Shown: positions 35,257 through 46,454 of the stretch, piece by piece
Layout of the letters: the number at the start of each line of letters is the position of its first letter
Numbering within the stretch: the stretch's first letter is position 1
Origin: Neodiprion pinetum
Lineage: Eukaryota > Arthropoda > Insecta > Hymenoptera > Diprionidae
Length of the DNA stretch: 64,000 nt
NCBI RefSeq assembly: GCF_021155775.2
Contig: NC_060233.1
Span: 18,796,537 to 18,860,536 of the forward strand
Direction of reading: 5' to 3'
Made by a program: the position numbers and the translations under genes
Notes under the pieces: generated by a model
What the model was told of the DNA's origin: nothing
The model's input: only the letters and a program-made list of their open reading frames with translations
Database searches by the model: none

Positions 35257-35598
35257 TGAAATATAACAGTTTATATCCTCTCGTAGGAACATGCCGGGGA
35301 TTATTTAGATGAATACAAAATTTATCATGCAGCGTAGCCCGCCTTATGCGCTTGGCTTTCTTATCGGCAGCAGTGCTCAAATTACGCGATTATGCACTTC
35401 ATATGCACTGTCGCCGAGCCCGGCGAGAGGCCGTGTGAGCAGTCTCAATACTGCTTCCAGGCGTAACGCACGTCTAATTTAATATAATATAACGTTAACA
35501 CTTCCTTTTACCATTTTTTGTTATCAATCATCATTCAATTCTCTGTTTGAATAAACATATAAATACCTATATAATCGTTGCGCAATATTTGCATGACA
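35232..35598 (+). repeat. 3' LTR, 367 bp
   Basis: Identical by reading to 25980-26346. The short purine run TCGGGGGA immediately upstream (35224-35231) is the likely polypurine tract. Confidence 0.95.
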
Positions 35599-35846
35599 CC
35601 ATTATGTGGGTTCTGATTTCGTAAGAGCGTCCGCGTTCTTGAGGCTACAGAGCGATATATTATAAGCGTAGTTTGGGTTCTGGAATATTTTACTGTACTA
35701 TGGATTAGATTGTTTATCTTAATAGTTAACTGGGATACAATAGCGGTTACCCTTGGTTGTTATTTTGATAGAGTAATATGTTGTATGTTTTATTAAAGTA
35801 GGATAGTGCTAGGTTCTGATATCCTGTCAGGCACGTGGAAAGGTGT
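35599..35846. other. Spacer, no feature seen
   Basis: Unassigned sequence between the LTR element and family B element 1. It starts with the second copy of the CCAT target duplication. Confidence 0.5.
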
Positions 35847-35854
35847 GTACGGAT

Positions 35855-36412
35855 CACGGTCTTTACATACAGGTCTGGTAACTCCGGCACTTTTGAGTGG
35901 TAGGGGGTGTCACCGTTAGTGAGGCACACGGTCTTGTTTCTTATCTATCCGCTAGGGGCGCCATTAGCCCGGGGTATGATAGATATAGATATATACCGAT
36001 AAGATAACCTGCTCATCGAAGTTTTTGACAGGTCATAACTCAGTGTAAAGTGTGTAAACGGTGGATCATCTACACAAGATCTCAAACTGTCTCAAAAGTT
36101 GTGAGCCCTCGCTTGATGCTTATGGATTTTATTGACTTAAACATTTGAGGATTCCGTTAAAATAAAACAATTACCACGCCTGCCATGGAATGTTAGTAAA
36201 CATCTCAATCATTTTTTATTCGCATCTTTCTTCATTTTTGAGTGTTATTCAGGATTGTTGATTCCGAAAAATCAGCTGTCCGGATCTGATTTATGATTGG
36301 CTCACCCCGAGGGGGCAGCGCTGCAGACGGCGAAGACGAGAACCACGGTTTTGCCTCATTATCTGAGTCATTCCCCACCCTACTAGTTTCCGGACCTGTA
36401 TGTAAGACCGTG
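35855..36412. mobile_element. Family B TIR element 1 (558 bp), 8-bp TSD GTACGGAT
   Basis: The left end CACGGTCTTTACATACAGGT and the inverse right end ACCTGTATGTAAGACCGTG are flanked by exact GTACGGAT copies at 35847-35854 and 36413-36420. The interior has no convincing coding sequence. It belongs to one family with the elements at 36483 and 40442. Confidence 0.9.
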
Positions 36413-38736
36413 GTACGGATTGATGAGAGAGTGGATATTCTTAATACATTCTTTATTAGGTTATGCAGTACATAGGTATGCCCACGGTCCTACATACAGG
36501 CCTGGAAACTTCATTGGAGGGGGAAGGCTGCTTATTGAAGCCATGTTGGTAGTTCACTAGTCGCCACTAGGTTAGTTGCGATCTTCTCAACAGCAGCGGC
36601 GGGGCCGGGGGGGTCCAGACAAGCCATGGTATTCGCTCACTCACGCTCACTTATCGTATTTATTGAGGTTATTGTTATCCTGGTAACTAGACCACAGCGA
36701 CAACTGGCGGTGCTGCTAGAATCGAAATTTGCCCTTGTTAAGGGCGTTGCCTAGCTAGAAAGCGCGGGCTACTCCGCTTCCCGCGTTAACCGTGGCGAGA
36801 GAGAGGGTAAAGAAACAAGTGAGACAGAGCAGCCGAGCTGTCGCCGGAGTGGGGCGGGTGACGCGGCTATCCTCTTCCACCCCTCACGGGCATTCGGTTT
36901 CAAATACTTTTAAACAGCCCAGTGTATCGCGCTCGGCACGACGCAGCGCCTGATGAATAATAGAAAAAAAAAGTAGACTCCTTTCAGATTCCACTTGAAA
37001 AATTTACTAGTAATACAGAATTTAATAAGGAACCCGGAACTATTTTTTTTATAATTCGAAAACTTGTCATTAATGAGGTAAAAATCGTCAAATATTTGAA
37101 TTGTTTATAAAAATTGGGATTTTCAATAATGTTCAACATTGCATTTTTTTTATGAAAGCTTATTCGTTCACCTTCCGAATGCACTGTAAATGATGTCTTT
37201 ACGTCGAATAGAACCGGATATATCCGAGCTCCTTTTGGATCAAAATTGAATGATTGTCTTGTAACTTTCGAAAACAAACATAATTCGGACGAACACCAAA
37301 ATGCGTGTCGATTCTTTTTACCTTTATTTCATGTAAAAAAAAGTATGAATAGATTGAAAAAATACGAGGTCATTTTTTGATTGACGTGACGTAGAATTCC
37401 TTATACGTATGTTGATATAGATATACATTCTTCATATTTCAACGAAAATTATATTCACCGGCGTCCGTATTTCTACGCAATGCGATCACGTGACTGGTAA
37501 TAGTCTAATAGCCGGTATTCATAGTCAGGTTCGATTTGCAGGACTGTCTTGAGGCAGCTCAAAGCATAGCTTGATCGGCTGAGAGCTGTTCCTAATACAG
37601 TCTCGAAAATAATACGTAACTATTTACGAATACCGGCCAGACGTCGTCACAGGTCATTTTAAATTGAAAATGCAACGAATAGCTGTGAGCAAATTCATGA
37701 TATAGCAACGAAAATATCATCAATCTCCCAGGTCTCACCACGTGGAGGTCGCTATCAAACAGAGACCCGCCTAACCCGTCCCTACCTCCCAACCATGATC
37801 GGGTTTGCACCAAACAAATACAAAATGATGAAAAATAATATAAAATGGTAAAAGTAAAATTGAACTCGTTTAAACTTAATAAACATAATCACGAAATCTG
37901 TATGAGAAGGATCTCATAGAAATTAAATTGAAACAGTATAAGTGAAACATGACAGTAATCTTGATAAAGAAAATTGATATAACAAAGCATCGAGCATTGT
38001 ATACATTATATGGCTAAATAAATTCTATAGAAAGCGCAAACTATGGAAAGTAGTACGAAAAGTAAAAAGTATTCCTGGAATGAATAATCAGATATATAAT
38101 TATAACGATATGACTAGCAAATTTTTAGCAGAGTAATACATATAACTAACTAAACATAAATCACAGAAATATTGCACGTAAGCTATATACAAAGCTATTA
38201 TATTTATGTACATATGTACATATATTTAGATTACAGTGTTTTGTCGTTTGTCGGTCGTGAATTTACTGTTTCTTACGCGCGGCCTATTATCTGGGCTTCG
38301 ATGATTTGAGGGGGTTCGCGGATTGAGCGTTGTCGGGCGCGTCTAGAATCTACGATTTCGGGTTACAAACAAAAGTAAAAGAAATCTGCTCATTTATTCT
38401 CCATTTTTTCGGTCCAGAATTTATCGTCACGTTTTATTTTATCAAAAATCAATCCCTTTGACGTCCAAACTATAAAATAGCACCACTTCCTATTCGTAAT
38501 GTGTAGAAGACCTTGGACCTGTAATTATGAGAAAGCTCTAACTTGGCTTTTCCACCGATTATTTTCGTCTCAAATATTAATTCTGTATCCCAAAAATCTA
38601 TCGAGCGAGCGCAGCGAGCGATCAAAATTTTTAAATGTTCAAGCGAAATCCCACAAAAAGTACTGATATCCCCAAAAAGCACCTCTGTTGCAAAAACCTT
38701 TCGCCAAGTATATTAATTTGACAGCCACCCACAAAA

Positions 38737-39184
38737 CAGCCACCTACAAAACTGTCATCAAATCAGATACTGCTGCCAAGTATAATTTATTTAGAAGCTA
38801 ATGATGATTTTGATATACTATAACGACAAAAAAAAAAATTGAAATCAAAATTGAAATTGAAAAAAAAAAATAATTTTTATTGAAAAAAAAAAATTGGAGA
38901 TAGTGGTAAAGGCGGGCTTTTTCAAAACAAGCACGAGAAAATACAAGTCGAGCTATATCAATGTTGTAATGGCAATATAAGCATGGGCCCGCCAGGACCA
39001 CGTACTCCAATTGTTTTTTTTTTTTTTTATCAAAATTTATGTTTTTTTTTTTTAGAATTTCAATTTTGATTTCAATTTTTTTTTTTTGTCATCATTAGTT
39101 ATAGTATATCAAAATCATCATTAGTTTCTAAATAAATTATACTTGGCAGTAGTATGTGATTTGATGACAGTTTTGTAGGTGGCT
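38737..39184. mobile_element. 448-bp hairpin insertion inside family B element 2
   Basis: CAGCCACCTACAAAACTG at the left and its exact inverse at 39167-39184. The arms also share TATAATTTATTTAGAA, ATGATGATTTTGATATACTA and T-rich runs. CAG...CTG ends are hAT-like, but no clear 8-bp duplication was found. Confidence 0.7.
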
Positions 39185-39716
39185 GATTTGTAAGTAATGT
39201 GTGCATGTATGATTACCCCAGAATTACGTCAAGTTTATTTCTAAAAACAAAACGCGCGTATTTTAGTGGCCTAATACGTACGCGCCGTATTTACTTTGTA
39301 TGGAAAATTCTGCCAGGTACATTGTAATTTTACCTTGGATACTTAGGTAGTCACAATAAGTGATAAGAATATTCCTTATGATCGACAAAGTGTAAACACT
39401 CATGCTAATTGCCGAATATCGATTTCGATCATTTAACCTGAACACGTAACAAATTGATGACATATTTTAGCGACTAATGCAAACCGGGCTAGTACCACAC
39501 GTCACAATGCATTCTAGTTTATATTTTCGTATGTATAAAAAAACTAGAGAATGAATGTATACTGCTATTATGAACAGCACTATCGGCTCTTGAAAGTACC
39601 TTCTTAAATTAAAGCCCTGCGATTGTTCGTACTCAAGTGATTGAATCTCGAAGTCAGAGAGGGTGCACCATCAATCATATAAATAATTCGATTTACCTCA
39701 TTTTTTCCTGAAATTT

Positions 39717-39782
39717 AGCTAAAATCTTTATGCCGGGTCGTTTCTTCTTCTTCAAAGACACATTTCCTCTCTTCTTAGCCAT
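39717..39782 (-). CDS. Possible short first exon, Lys/Arg-rich
   Basis: On the - strand an ATG near 39782 opens a basic 29-codon frame (MAKKRGNVSLKKKKRPG start). It runs to ATGAG|GTAAAT, which is both a fair splice donor and a TAA stop. No matching downstream exon was found towards lower coordinates. The RPG-containing segment vaguely recalls the region before the first helix of histone H3, but the match is too short to name. It may be a real exon or chance. Confidence 0.25.
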
Positions 39783-40019
39783 CGCGGGAATAAATACTGA
39801 TTCGAAATAATAAAAAACACTGTAGAAAAACACAAGCAAAAATAAAAGCGCGGAACACTATCCACGTGCCGAGCGACGAGGATTCGAAGGAGGGGAATTG
39901 TAGTGGGGGGTGTTGAGTCTACTCTCCTCGCCTGTAATTCGCATGGTCGCCCGCCAACGCAGTCGTGGCGCTAGCAGCCGCCCGCCTTTTGCGCGAAAAA
40001 TTTGCTGTTTTATGCTTCG

Positions 40020-40306
40020 TGATTTTCCTTCTCATTTCCTCATTTTTGAAGATACTTAGGTTCTTAGGGAGTCATTTTGAAGATAAAGAATAGATCTGTG
40101 TCGCCTTTTTCGCCGAATTGCGAAAAAAATTCACTGTTCGCTGTGTTTCACTTCAAACATAACGTACTTTCAAGTACGTTTCACGCAAATCTGAAAGCGA
40201 AATCGAAAATTCGGCAAAAAAGGCGACACAGATCTATCCTTTACCTTCAAAATGACCCCCTAAGAACCTAATTATCTTCAAAAATGAGGAAATGAGAAGG
40301 AAAATC
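40020..40306. mobile_element. 287-bp near-perfect hairpin MITE near the right end of element 2
   Basis: GATTTTCCTTCTCATTTCCT at the left is matched inversely at 40287-40306. The arms are nearly perfect over about 130 bp each (GAAGATA, CATTTTGAAG, AGATCTGTGTCGCCTTTTT) around a short centre with AAGTACGT palindromes. GT flanks both ends. There is no ORF. Confidence 0.8.
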
Positions 40307-40619
40307 GTGAGTCTCTGTTTGCGCGCGCTGTTCGAGGCATAGGCAACGCCCTTAAGCGACGCGAATAATCGTGGCTCCCAGCATAGGAGTTTCCAGACCT
40401 GTATGTAAGACCGTGGGTATGCCACACGCCGATGTCTCGTGCACGGTCTTACATACAGGTCTTGCAAGCAACTGAAATTTGAGTGGTGGGGGTAGCCTCG
40501 TATTGTCCAGATTTTTTTTTTTTTGTCACTACTGGCCACTATGCGGCGCTGTCAGTTATTCATAGACATATGCGTGATATTACAACGCGAGGTTATATTC
40601 GAATAGAATATGGCTATGA

Positions 40620-40934
40620 TTAAAATTAATAACACGAGAGATAAATGCAATAACGACTAATTCCTGTGCGGTTCCGACCTGCAACACAGGTCGAAAATCA
40701 GTGAAAGAGAAGTGCACCGCATTCAAAGTTCCATCGAATCGTGAACTGCGTGAAAAATGGATTGCTGCGATTCCAGGAATTTTTGACCTAAAGTCGTCAC
40801 AATTTGTTTGTGAAACACATTTTCTGGAGCGATTCATCAGAAGGAAGTGGATAAAATATACCGTGGCATGGGTATCAAAAAGATTGGTCAGGATTCCACC
40901 AAATAATAATAATAAGCTTATTAATAACTCGTAG
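40620..40934 (+). pseudogene. Single THAP finger ORF inside family B element 3
   Basis: The + frame is open from 40620 to the TAG at 40932-40934, with no ATG before the finger. Motifs seen in order: CAVPTC (first zinc pair, 40665-40682), FKVPSN, W, then VCETHF (second pair), followed by a basic tail. The spacing is that of THAP domains, though the usual FP is FKVP. No transposase catalytic region follows. It is either an exon lacking its upstream start, or a relic of a longer P-like transposase reduced to its DNA-binding part. Confidence 0.65.
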
Positions 40935-41025
40935 CGCCGCTCTTGTGGCCATAAGTTGTACTTTTGTTTCGGACGTGAACTGACAACCCCCCACTACGTT
41001 CGTTGCAAGACCTGTATGTAAGACC

Positions 41026-41048
41026 CATAGACTCTTTATAAGTCTATG
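41026..41048. mobile_element. 23-bp terminal remnant of a family A element
   Basis: CATAGACTCTTTATAAGTC plus TATG is the left tip of family A joined to its right tip. It is flanked by GTAAGACC (41018-41025) and GTAGGACC (41049-41056), an 8-bp duplication with one mismatch. This is what is left after almost complete internal loss or imperfect excision. Confidence 0.75.
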
Positions 41049-41074
41049 GTAGGACCGTGGTCTCGTGGCTCACT

Positions 41075-41382
41075 CATAGATTTATAAAGACAGACCGAGC
41101 GCTCTTATGAGCCGCTTGAAGCAAACATTTAAAGGACAGAAATATGCCGGGAGTACTCCTTTCTCTCTCTGACGATATTTGTGGCGGGCATTGAGGCGGT
41201 AGAGGAGAATGAGGCGAAATTATGCGCCTATATCTATAGCTGTTCCACTTCCACTGCTCTGTTGTCTCCCACCATGACGCCGATTGAAAAGAGAGAGCAG
41301 TACTCCCGGTATATCTCTATCCTTTATATGTAATTGTCAGTGCCTCTTATAGGAGCGCTCAGTCTATCTTTATAAGTCTATG
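41075..41382. mobile_element. Small TIR element, family A, copy 2 (308 bp), 8-bp TSD GGCTCACT
   Basis: Starts CATAGATTTATAAAGACAGA and ends CTTTATAAGTCTATG. GGCTCACT stands on both sides (41067-41074 and 41383-41390). It is the reverse complement of the element at 1465-1767. No ORF. Confidence 0.92.
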
Positions 41383-41390
41383 GGCTCACT

Positions 41391-44300
41391 GGCCATCCCG
41401 CTCACCAGCACCGTGCGCAGGCAGCTCGGCGCTTCACGTCAGCCGGTGCTGCCGCTGCCTACTCATACATTACAGATAGTAATTAATTATGGAACATGAT
41501 TGTAATACGTTTAACTAGGTTCGCGTAACTGTAATTACTTCCAACTATTTGTATGGCTTATCCTTCACGGGATTAGTTTCTTGAAATTTCAAATAATTAA
41601 TTATCTTAGGATATGCTTGCATACATGTTCTGTAATATTTTCTTATACGGGCAGTGTTTTTTAGTCGAGATAGATTAGCGCATAAGGTGTCTAGAGTTTG
41701 CTCTTGTGTTTCCGGTCGGTTGTTAACGGGCATGGCCACGTATACAATTTAGGTCACTTCTTTGACAGAATTACTGGGGTTTGTAAAGAGTTAATGTCTG
41801 TACATTGTTGTGTTTCATTGCCACGACTGGAATGGATGCTATTGGCTTGAAGGGTTCAATGTTATTATAATAATGTATTCCTCATTATGTTTCTAGATTG
41901 ACATTCGGTTGCTTCACCCTAGAGAATCATCCTGCTAGTTGGCTTACCCTCGGTGGTTTTATTGTGTTACTGATATATTCTCTACCTGGCATTCTGTAGC
42001 GTTCCACATTAGAGATCTATTTTCCCTTCCAAACAGTTGTGCGCATCGCCTACAATACGGCGTTTTCGTAAAGAATTCTATAATTCATGTTGGATAATTT
42101 GTATTCATGGTTCTGGAGATTCCACAGTACCTAGTTTTCAGAGTTTATTGCAGCAATACGATTGACTCTACATTATATTGATTATGAATCTTTTCTATTA
42201 CAGTCTTACCTATCTCCCGGGTTATAAGATGTACCGTAGGTTGCCTATCATATGGCTCTAAACTTCTTACTTGCAACTAACAAGGAAACTGAAGGATTAG
42301 AATTCTTGACCTCGTAGATAATGTAGTGGTAAATCTTGGTGAGCGGTCAGTAAATGCGTTACGTAAATTTCCAATAACGTTTCGGTCCGAGTAGGGTCCT
42401 TCCGCAGAATGATAAATTTTTTTATTTAACTGCCAAGAACATAGATTCCATCAGTAAGACAATAAGATCAATGGATATCATAATATTAAGAATTATTATC
42501 TATTGTACATTGGAGAATACATTCAATATATCTATTACAACTAAAAATGTATATCAACAATTAAGAGAAAGTTTACCTTGTATAAGAAGAGAATAAAACA
42601 CTGGTCAGTATCATAAAATTCAAACAGGAGAGAGATGGTTCTTCAGATTAGGTGACAAAAGACTATTGACATCTTCTCCAATAGATAAACGAGGAAACAA
42701 GGATAACAAGGAAACTGGTTGAGGTGTTCCCACCCGATTTCGTCCATTTAAGGATATGTTATTCTTCATTGAAATCTAAGCGCCACGTATTTTTTTTTAT
42801 CGGCGGAAAAACGATTTCAAGGGATGAAATCAACCCTCAAAGTTGGGCATCCTCAGTAATTGTTGTATAGTTTGGCATACTTCCAGTTGATATATTTGGA
42901 TGAAACCAATTGCAGAATAATTCCTATGACAAATAATAAAAAATGCATTCTACCCGGTTACGACGGGGTTGAATAGTCAAAAATTATAGGGGTTGAAAGT
43001 TGAAAAATTTTTATAACTAAAAAACTATTGTTCGGATTTCCAATCAAATTAATTGCATTTAAAACAGCATAAAAACGTAGGGGATACGTGTTTTGCGTTT
43101 CTCGAAATAACGTCACTCAGGGGGGCGAACTATCGTGCAGCCGAATTCTCATTAAAATCGCACTATTTTGCTTTAATTCGTCTTACTTGACATTACAAAG
43201 CTGTTTCTAAACAAAAATTCAGGAGCTTCTTCGTTTCAATAAATTTCGGTTGCATTTATAACTAAAACCATCCCCACAAATTGATGAACGGTTTCTGGCA
43301 GAGTTTTTTGTACGATCATGAAATCTTCCGGAGCTCGATAGTTTACTAGTTTGTGCGGTTACTGGAATCGATTCTGAGCTCACAAGTTTGGAATCAACAT
43401 GGCTAATGCTTTAAATATTTAAGACCTTGTTTATTATTTTCTTCCAAAAGATTGGAAGAAATCGGAAACTTAACATGGAACGGCTTGTATACCATTGAAG
43501 AAATAAAAGTGATCTAGTGACGCAGAAGCACCAAAACAATTACATTTTATTTCATCAAAGTTCTCATTTTATCTGCCTGTTGCGACGTATCATGCGAGAC
43601 AAACGATAAAAATAAATCAGTTTCTTTGGTTGACTGGCGGGTAAAAAATATTATAGGTGAAAAAATTAAAATAGCTCGTCCATACCGCTCTTGCGACTGT
43701 TTAAATTCTCGCTGGAAGTTCGGGCGGCTAGTTCAATAACTGCAGTCATTGTCCGCAGCTGTCACGAACGCCGCATATACACATTGTCACGTGGCATTTT
43801 CGATGCGCGTTCCAAACGGCTCCCCGGACCCTAGATGGAACTCGAAATTAGGGTTTCCGCGGATCAGACCGCAAATCATTTCCAAAAAAAAGAGCGCCAA
43901 GACAAAAGTCACGCATCCGAGACTCCGGGGACAATCTTCGGTTTGGCAGGACGATTTTTCAGGGTTTTTGTTTATTTTTTTTTTGGTTCCGAGTAAATGC
44001 AGCATCATACACGGGATCGGCGGCAAATTCGAACGACATTACAGAATTACAGTCGCGATGGATCGCGACGACAGGAGGGCCTCGCGCGAGGCTACGGAGA
44101 GAGCGTCAACGTAGAGCTCTGCCGCGAGGGAACCCAAGGCGGACGAGATTCCCGTTGGTGACTGGCGAGCTGTAGCCTCCCCTCCTCATCACACTGACGT
44201 CAGGCAACCTCGCGAAGTCGTCAGCACGTCACTGTCGAACTACGGGATACCGGAGACTGGACCACCAATCAGCACCCCGCGACAGCGGGAGTCAACGATA

Positions 44301-45730
44301 GCGATAAGTTAGGCTGTAAGAATTTCGTAACGAGAACGCCAATTAGAGCGGGAGAATTTTTGACAACTGATAGCGCCTATGTTCGAGGCATGTTCGAATT
44401 GCGGCTCCGATTTGCGGAGCTCGACACTTGAGTCCTGGCGACATTTTGCGGTAGTCACGTTCGAGTAAATTAAAAGGAAAAGTTAGAGAATTGTGTGTGA
44501 CACGGCGGAAACCGATGTCGGAGAGTTCTTAGTGTAGTTGCGAAGCGGTAAGCGCTATTAATTCTTTGCGAACGTATTTCGAGTGCAATTTAGATCGGCG
44601 CACTGGTAAACGGTTGGCCAATTCCTTGTTGAGTTGGAGTCGCACTCGAAATTTGTTTGCCGATCTCCTTGTTGATGGCCGTAGCCTGAGTTTTCACGAT
44701 AACGCGTAGAATCAATTTGGTTCCTGTAAAGTCTCGCGTCGAGTTACGGTTTCGAGTTGAGTCGTTTTCGGTTTGAAATCGAGTGTAGCCAAATTCCGCT
44801 GCACATGGTCTCGTCGAGTCTGCGTATGTAAAAAGTGTCACCTCTCGTGTAGGTCGCGCATCATCGTGCGTAGACGCTCGGAATAGCGGGACGGTTTGCG
44901 AACTTTTTGGGAATGGCGACTACGACTGGAGCTTGGATGTGTAGAGTAGTATAACAAGGCGGGTTCTGGATAGAAACACGTTCTTTACCGAGCAAGCCGC
45001 CTATCCGCCGACCAAGCCGCCTATCCGTGCATCCCAGATGCAAACCCTTGAAGATTATCCCCCCTCTCGTAAGATAAAACGTGTTCTGCCGACCGCTCAT
45101 CCGTAAGAAAATCTCACAAATGACAATGATCGTTGGTAAAAAATGCCTCAAATTGCCGTCGTATAACCCCTTGTGGGATAAATTGTGCTCTTTGTCGGTA
45201 AAGAAAATCATGCCATCGAGCGGGATCGATAACTGCATTACCGAGCGCACTCCGTGAATCCTCAGGCGTTCGAGCGGACCCCGTGGATCCTCTGACGTTC
45301 GATCGAGAATCCTGGCATGTGTCAGGTTTTGAGAGCTTCCAGACGGTTCGAGAAGATTCTCACGGCCTTGAACGAATGTAGGCTGACAAACAATTCGTCC
45401 GACGTGTTTTGACTCGACGTTGAGCGGCATGCGGTCAAAGGATTTCGGTGCGACGTTGAATTCTGAAAGACTCGCTCTGGCCTTGAACGAGTTTCAGACA
45501 GACAATTCTCGGAATCGTCCGACGAAAACAATACTCGGAATCGTCCGACGAGTTTCTACTTGACAGCGAGCGGTCCGGGACCGTGAGAAAGAGCTTCTTT
45601 GACCCTGAAAGATTCTCAGAATCGTAGGCCGACGAACAATGCGTCCGACGAGTTTCAACTTGACGGCGAGCGGTCTGCCGACGACGGATCGAGGTGCGAC
45701 GTCGAATTCTGGAAGGTTCTGACGTAAATC
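41391..45730. other. Mostly unassigned; imperfect GC-rich repeats near the right end
   Basis: No gene I can defend. A 62-codon - strand ORF at about 41545-41733 (MPVNNRPETQ start) has reasonable codon use but no known family. 43700-44600 is richer in CG. 44989-45026 holds two copies of AAGCCGCCTATCCG. 45300-45720 holds several imperfect copies of GTCCGACGAGTTT...GACGGCGAGCGGTC. A 189-codon - strand ORF over this repeat region (44861-45430) has no recognisable features. These may be terminal regions of the PolB element that follows. Confidence 0.45.
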
Positions 45731-45758
45731 TGTAACATCTAACCAGGTCCACCGTCTG

Positions 45759-45795
45759 TATAAAATGAGTTAGCACATGAAACTTGTACATCAGT
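45759..45795 (+). promoter_or_regulatory. TATA and initiator of small ORF 1
   Basis: TATAAAA at 45759-45765 and TCAGT at 45791-45795, with the initiator A about 34 nt after the TATA start. This is the classic arthropod core-promoter spacing, about 40 bp upstream of the ORF at 45836. Confidence 0.7.
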
Positions 45796-45835
45796 TAGAC
45801 TAGTATTCTTGTAAGACGAAAGCTTTAAAATTGTA

Positions 45836-46117
45836 ATGATACGTAATAACGAATTTACCGGCAAAGGAATAATTATCGGATTTAGCAACGCGATGTCACA
45901 GTTTTCGCTACAAGATCTTTGGTGGCTCGTTGAGCGTGTCCGGAGAGCTCGTGTGCAACCGCACAGACTAAACAGGATATATTTTCAGGACAAACCGTTA
46001 ATCCTGATTTTTCAGAAATGGCAAAACGAAGTGATTGTAATTTTATTGGATATCGAACCAGATGACGATGAACGTGAAGCCGATTGGATCCAGTATCGTC
46101 GGATCAACGAAGAGTAA
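45836..46117 (+). CDS. Small ORF of the PolB element, 93 aa, unknown function
   Basis: It starts with ATG shortly after a clear TATA/initiator promoter. The protein is of mixed composition with an aromatic centre (LWWLVERVRRARV) and an acidic C-terminus (DIEPDDDEREADW). I do not recognise the family. Its position at the head of a row of promoter-driven small ORFs followed by PolB suggests it is a gene of the virus-like element and not host. The frame is intact. Confidence 0.5.
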   Translation: MIRNNEFTGKGIIIGFSNAMSQFSLQDLWWLVERVRRARVQPHRLNRIYFQDKPLILIFQKWQNEVIVILLDIEPDDDEREADWIQYRRINEE

Positions 46118-46230
46118 GAAAGAAACCGAACCTACACATCTAACGTTACCCACACAATCGAAGACACATCATTTCGGTAGCTTGTAGAACTTTTTCAAGG
46201 ATTCTGTGTGCCTGGTGGGAGGAATACGGC

Positions 46231-46265
46231 TATAAAAGTCTGAATTTCAGGTCGGAAAGACAGTC
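46231..46265 (+). promoter_or_regulatory. TATA and initiator of small ORFs 2 and 3
   Basis: TATAAAAG at 46231-46238 and an ACAGTC initiator at 46260-46265 (A at 46262, 31 nt downstream). The 50-codon ORF at 46283 begins right after it. Confidence 0.65.
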
Positions 46266-46282
46266 TTGCATCTTCAGCTCTC

Positions 46283-46435
46283 ATGAGGAGAACTTCAGAC
46301 AAGGCAGAACTAAAACAGCGAATCGATCTGTTCTTAAAAAATATTTGCGATTTGAAAACCGTTATTAACCAGAAGTCAGAACTCAACAAAGTGACAAAAA
46401 AGTTCGCAAATCTAAATTTATCAAGAAACACGTAA
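46283..46435 (+). CDS. Small ORF of the PolB element, 50 aa
   Basis: ATG to TAA, Lys/Asn-rich, predicted helical (ELKQRIDLFLKNICDLK). It lies 20 nt after the initiator and 19 nt before the next ORF, in a compact virus-like arrangement. The family is unknown. It was too short to stand out alone; promoter and spacing are the reason to list it. Confidence 0.4.
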   Translation: MRRTSDKAELKQRIDLFLKNICDLKTVINQKSELNKVTKKFANLNLSRNT

Positions 46436-46454
46436 TTGCTAAACATTTAAAAAA

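Larger units (their letters stand above)
25980..35598 (+). mobile_element. Full-length Ty3/gypsy (errantivirus-like) LTR retrotransposon, 9.6 kb
   Basis: Two 367-bp LTRs (TGTGATGG...GCATGACA) flank a primer-binding site, gag, pol and env in that order. The 4-bp duplication CCAT flanks the element (25976-25979 and 35599-35602). By base-by-base reading the LTRs are identical, so insertion is very recent. Gag and pol are fully open with pol in the -1 frame. Env has two in-frame stops. The layout (spliced env of the F-protein type) is that of insect errantiviruses, endogenous retroviruses of insects. Confidence 0.93.
36483..40415. mobile_element. Family B TIR element 2 (3.9 kb), 8-bp TSD GGTATGCC
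   Basis: Ends CACGGTCCTACATACAGG and inverse CCTGTATGTAAGACCGTG, with exact GGTATGCC at 36475-36482 and 40416-40423. Inverted similarity reaches inward through GGAAACT. The interior is long enough for a gene but I found only a short Lys-rich exon on - (39717-39782) and two hairpin insertions. It may be a decayed or non-autonomous relative carrying captured sequence. Confidence 0.88.
40442..41059. mobile_element. Family B TIR element 3 with a THAP finger, 8-bp TSD GTCTCGTG
   Basis: The left end CACGGTCTTACATACAGGTC continues with TTGCAA; the right end is the inverse. Exact GTCTCGTG flanks are at 40434-40441 and 41060-41067. Its right TIR is split by a 23-bp remnant of a family A element with its own 8-bp duplication. 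The interior encodes one THAP finger. A THAP domain with 8-bp duplications and CA-starting TIRs is the combination known from P-superfamily transposons. Confidence 0.87.

Noticed and set aside
43749..44114. 121-codon + strand ORF
   Set aside because: A competing - strand ORF covers the same bases and neither shows motifs.
44861..45430. 189-codon - strand ORF
   Set aside because: It overlies imperfect CG-rich repeats with few stops. No motif is visible, and it faces the promoters of the PolB gene row.
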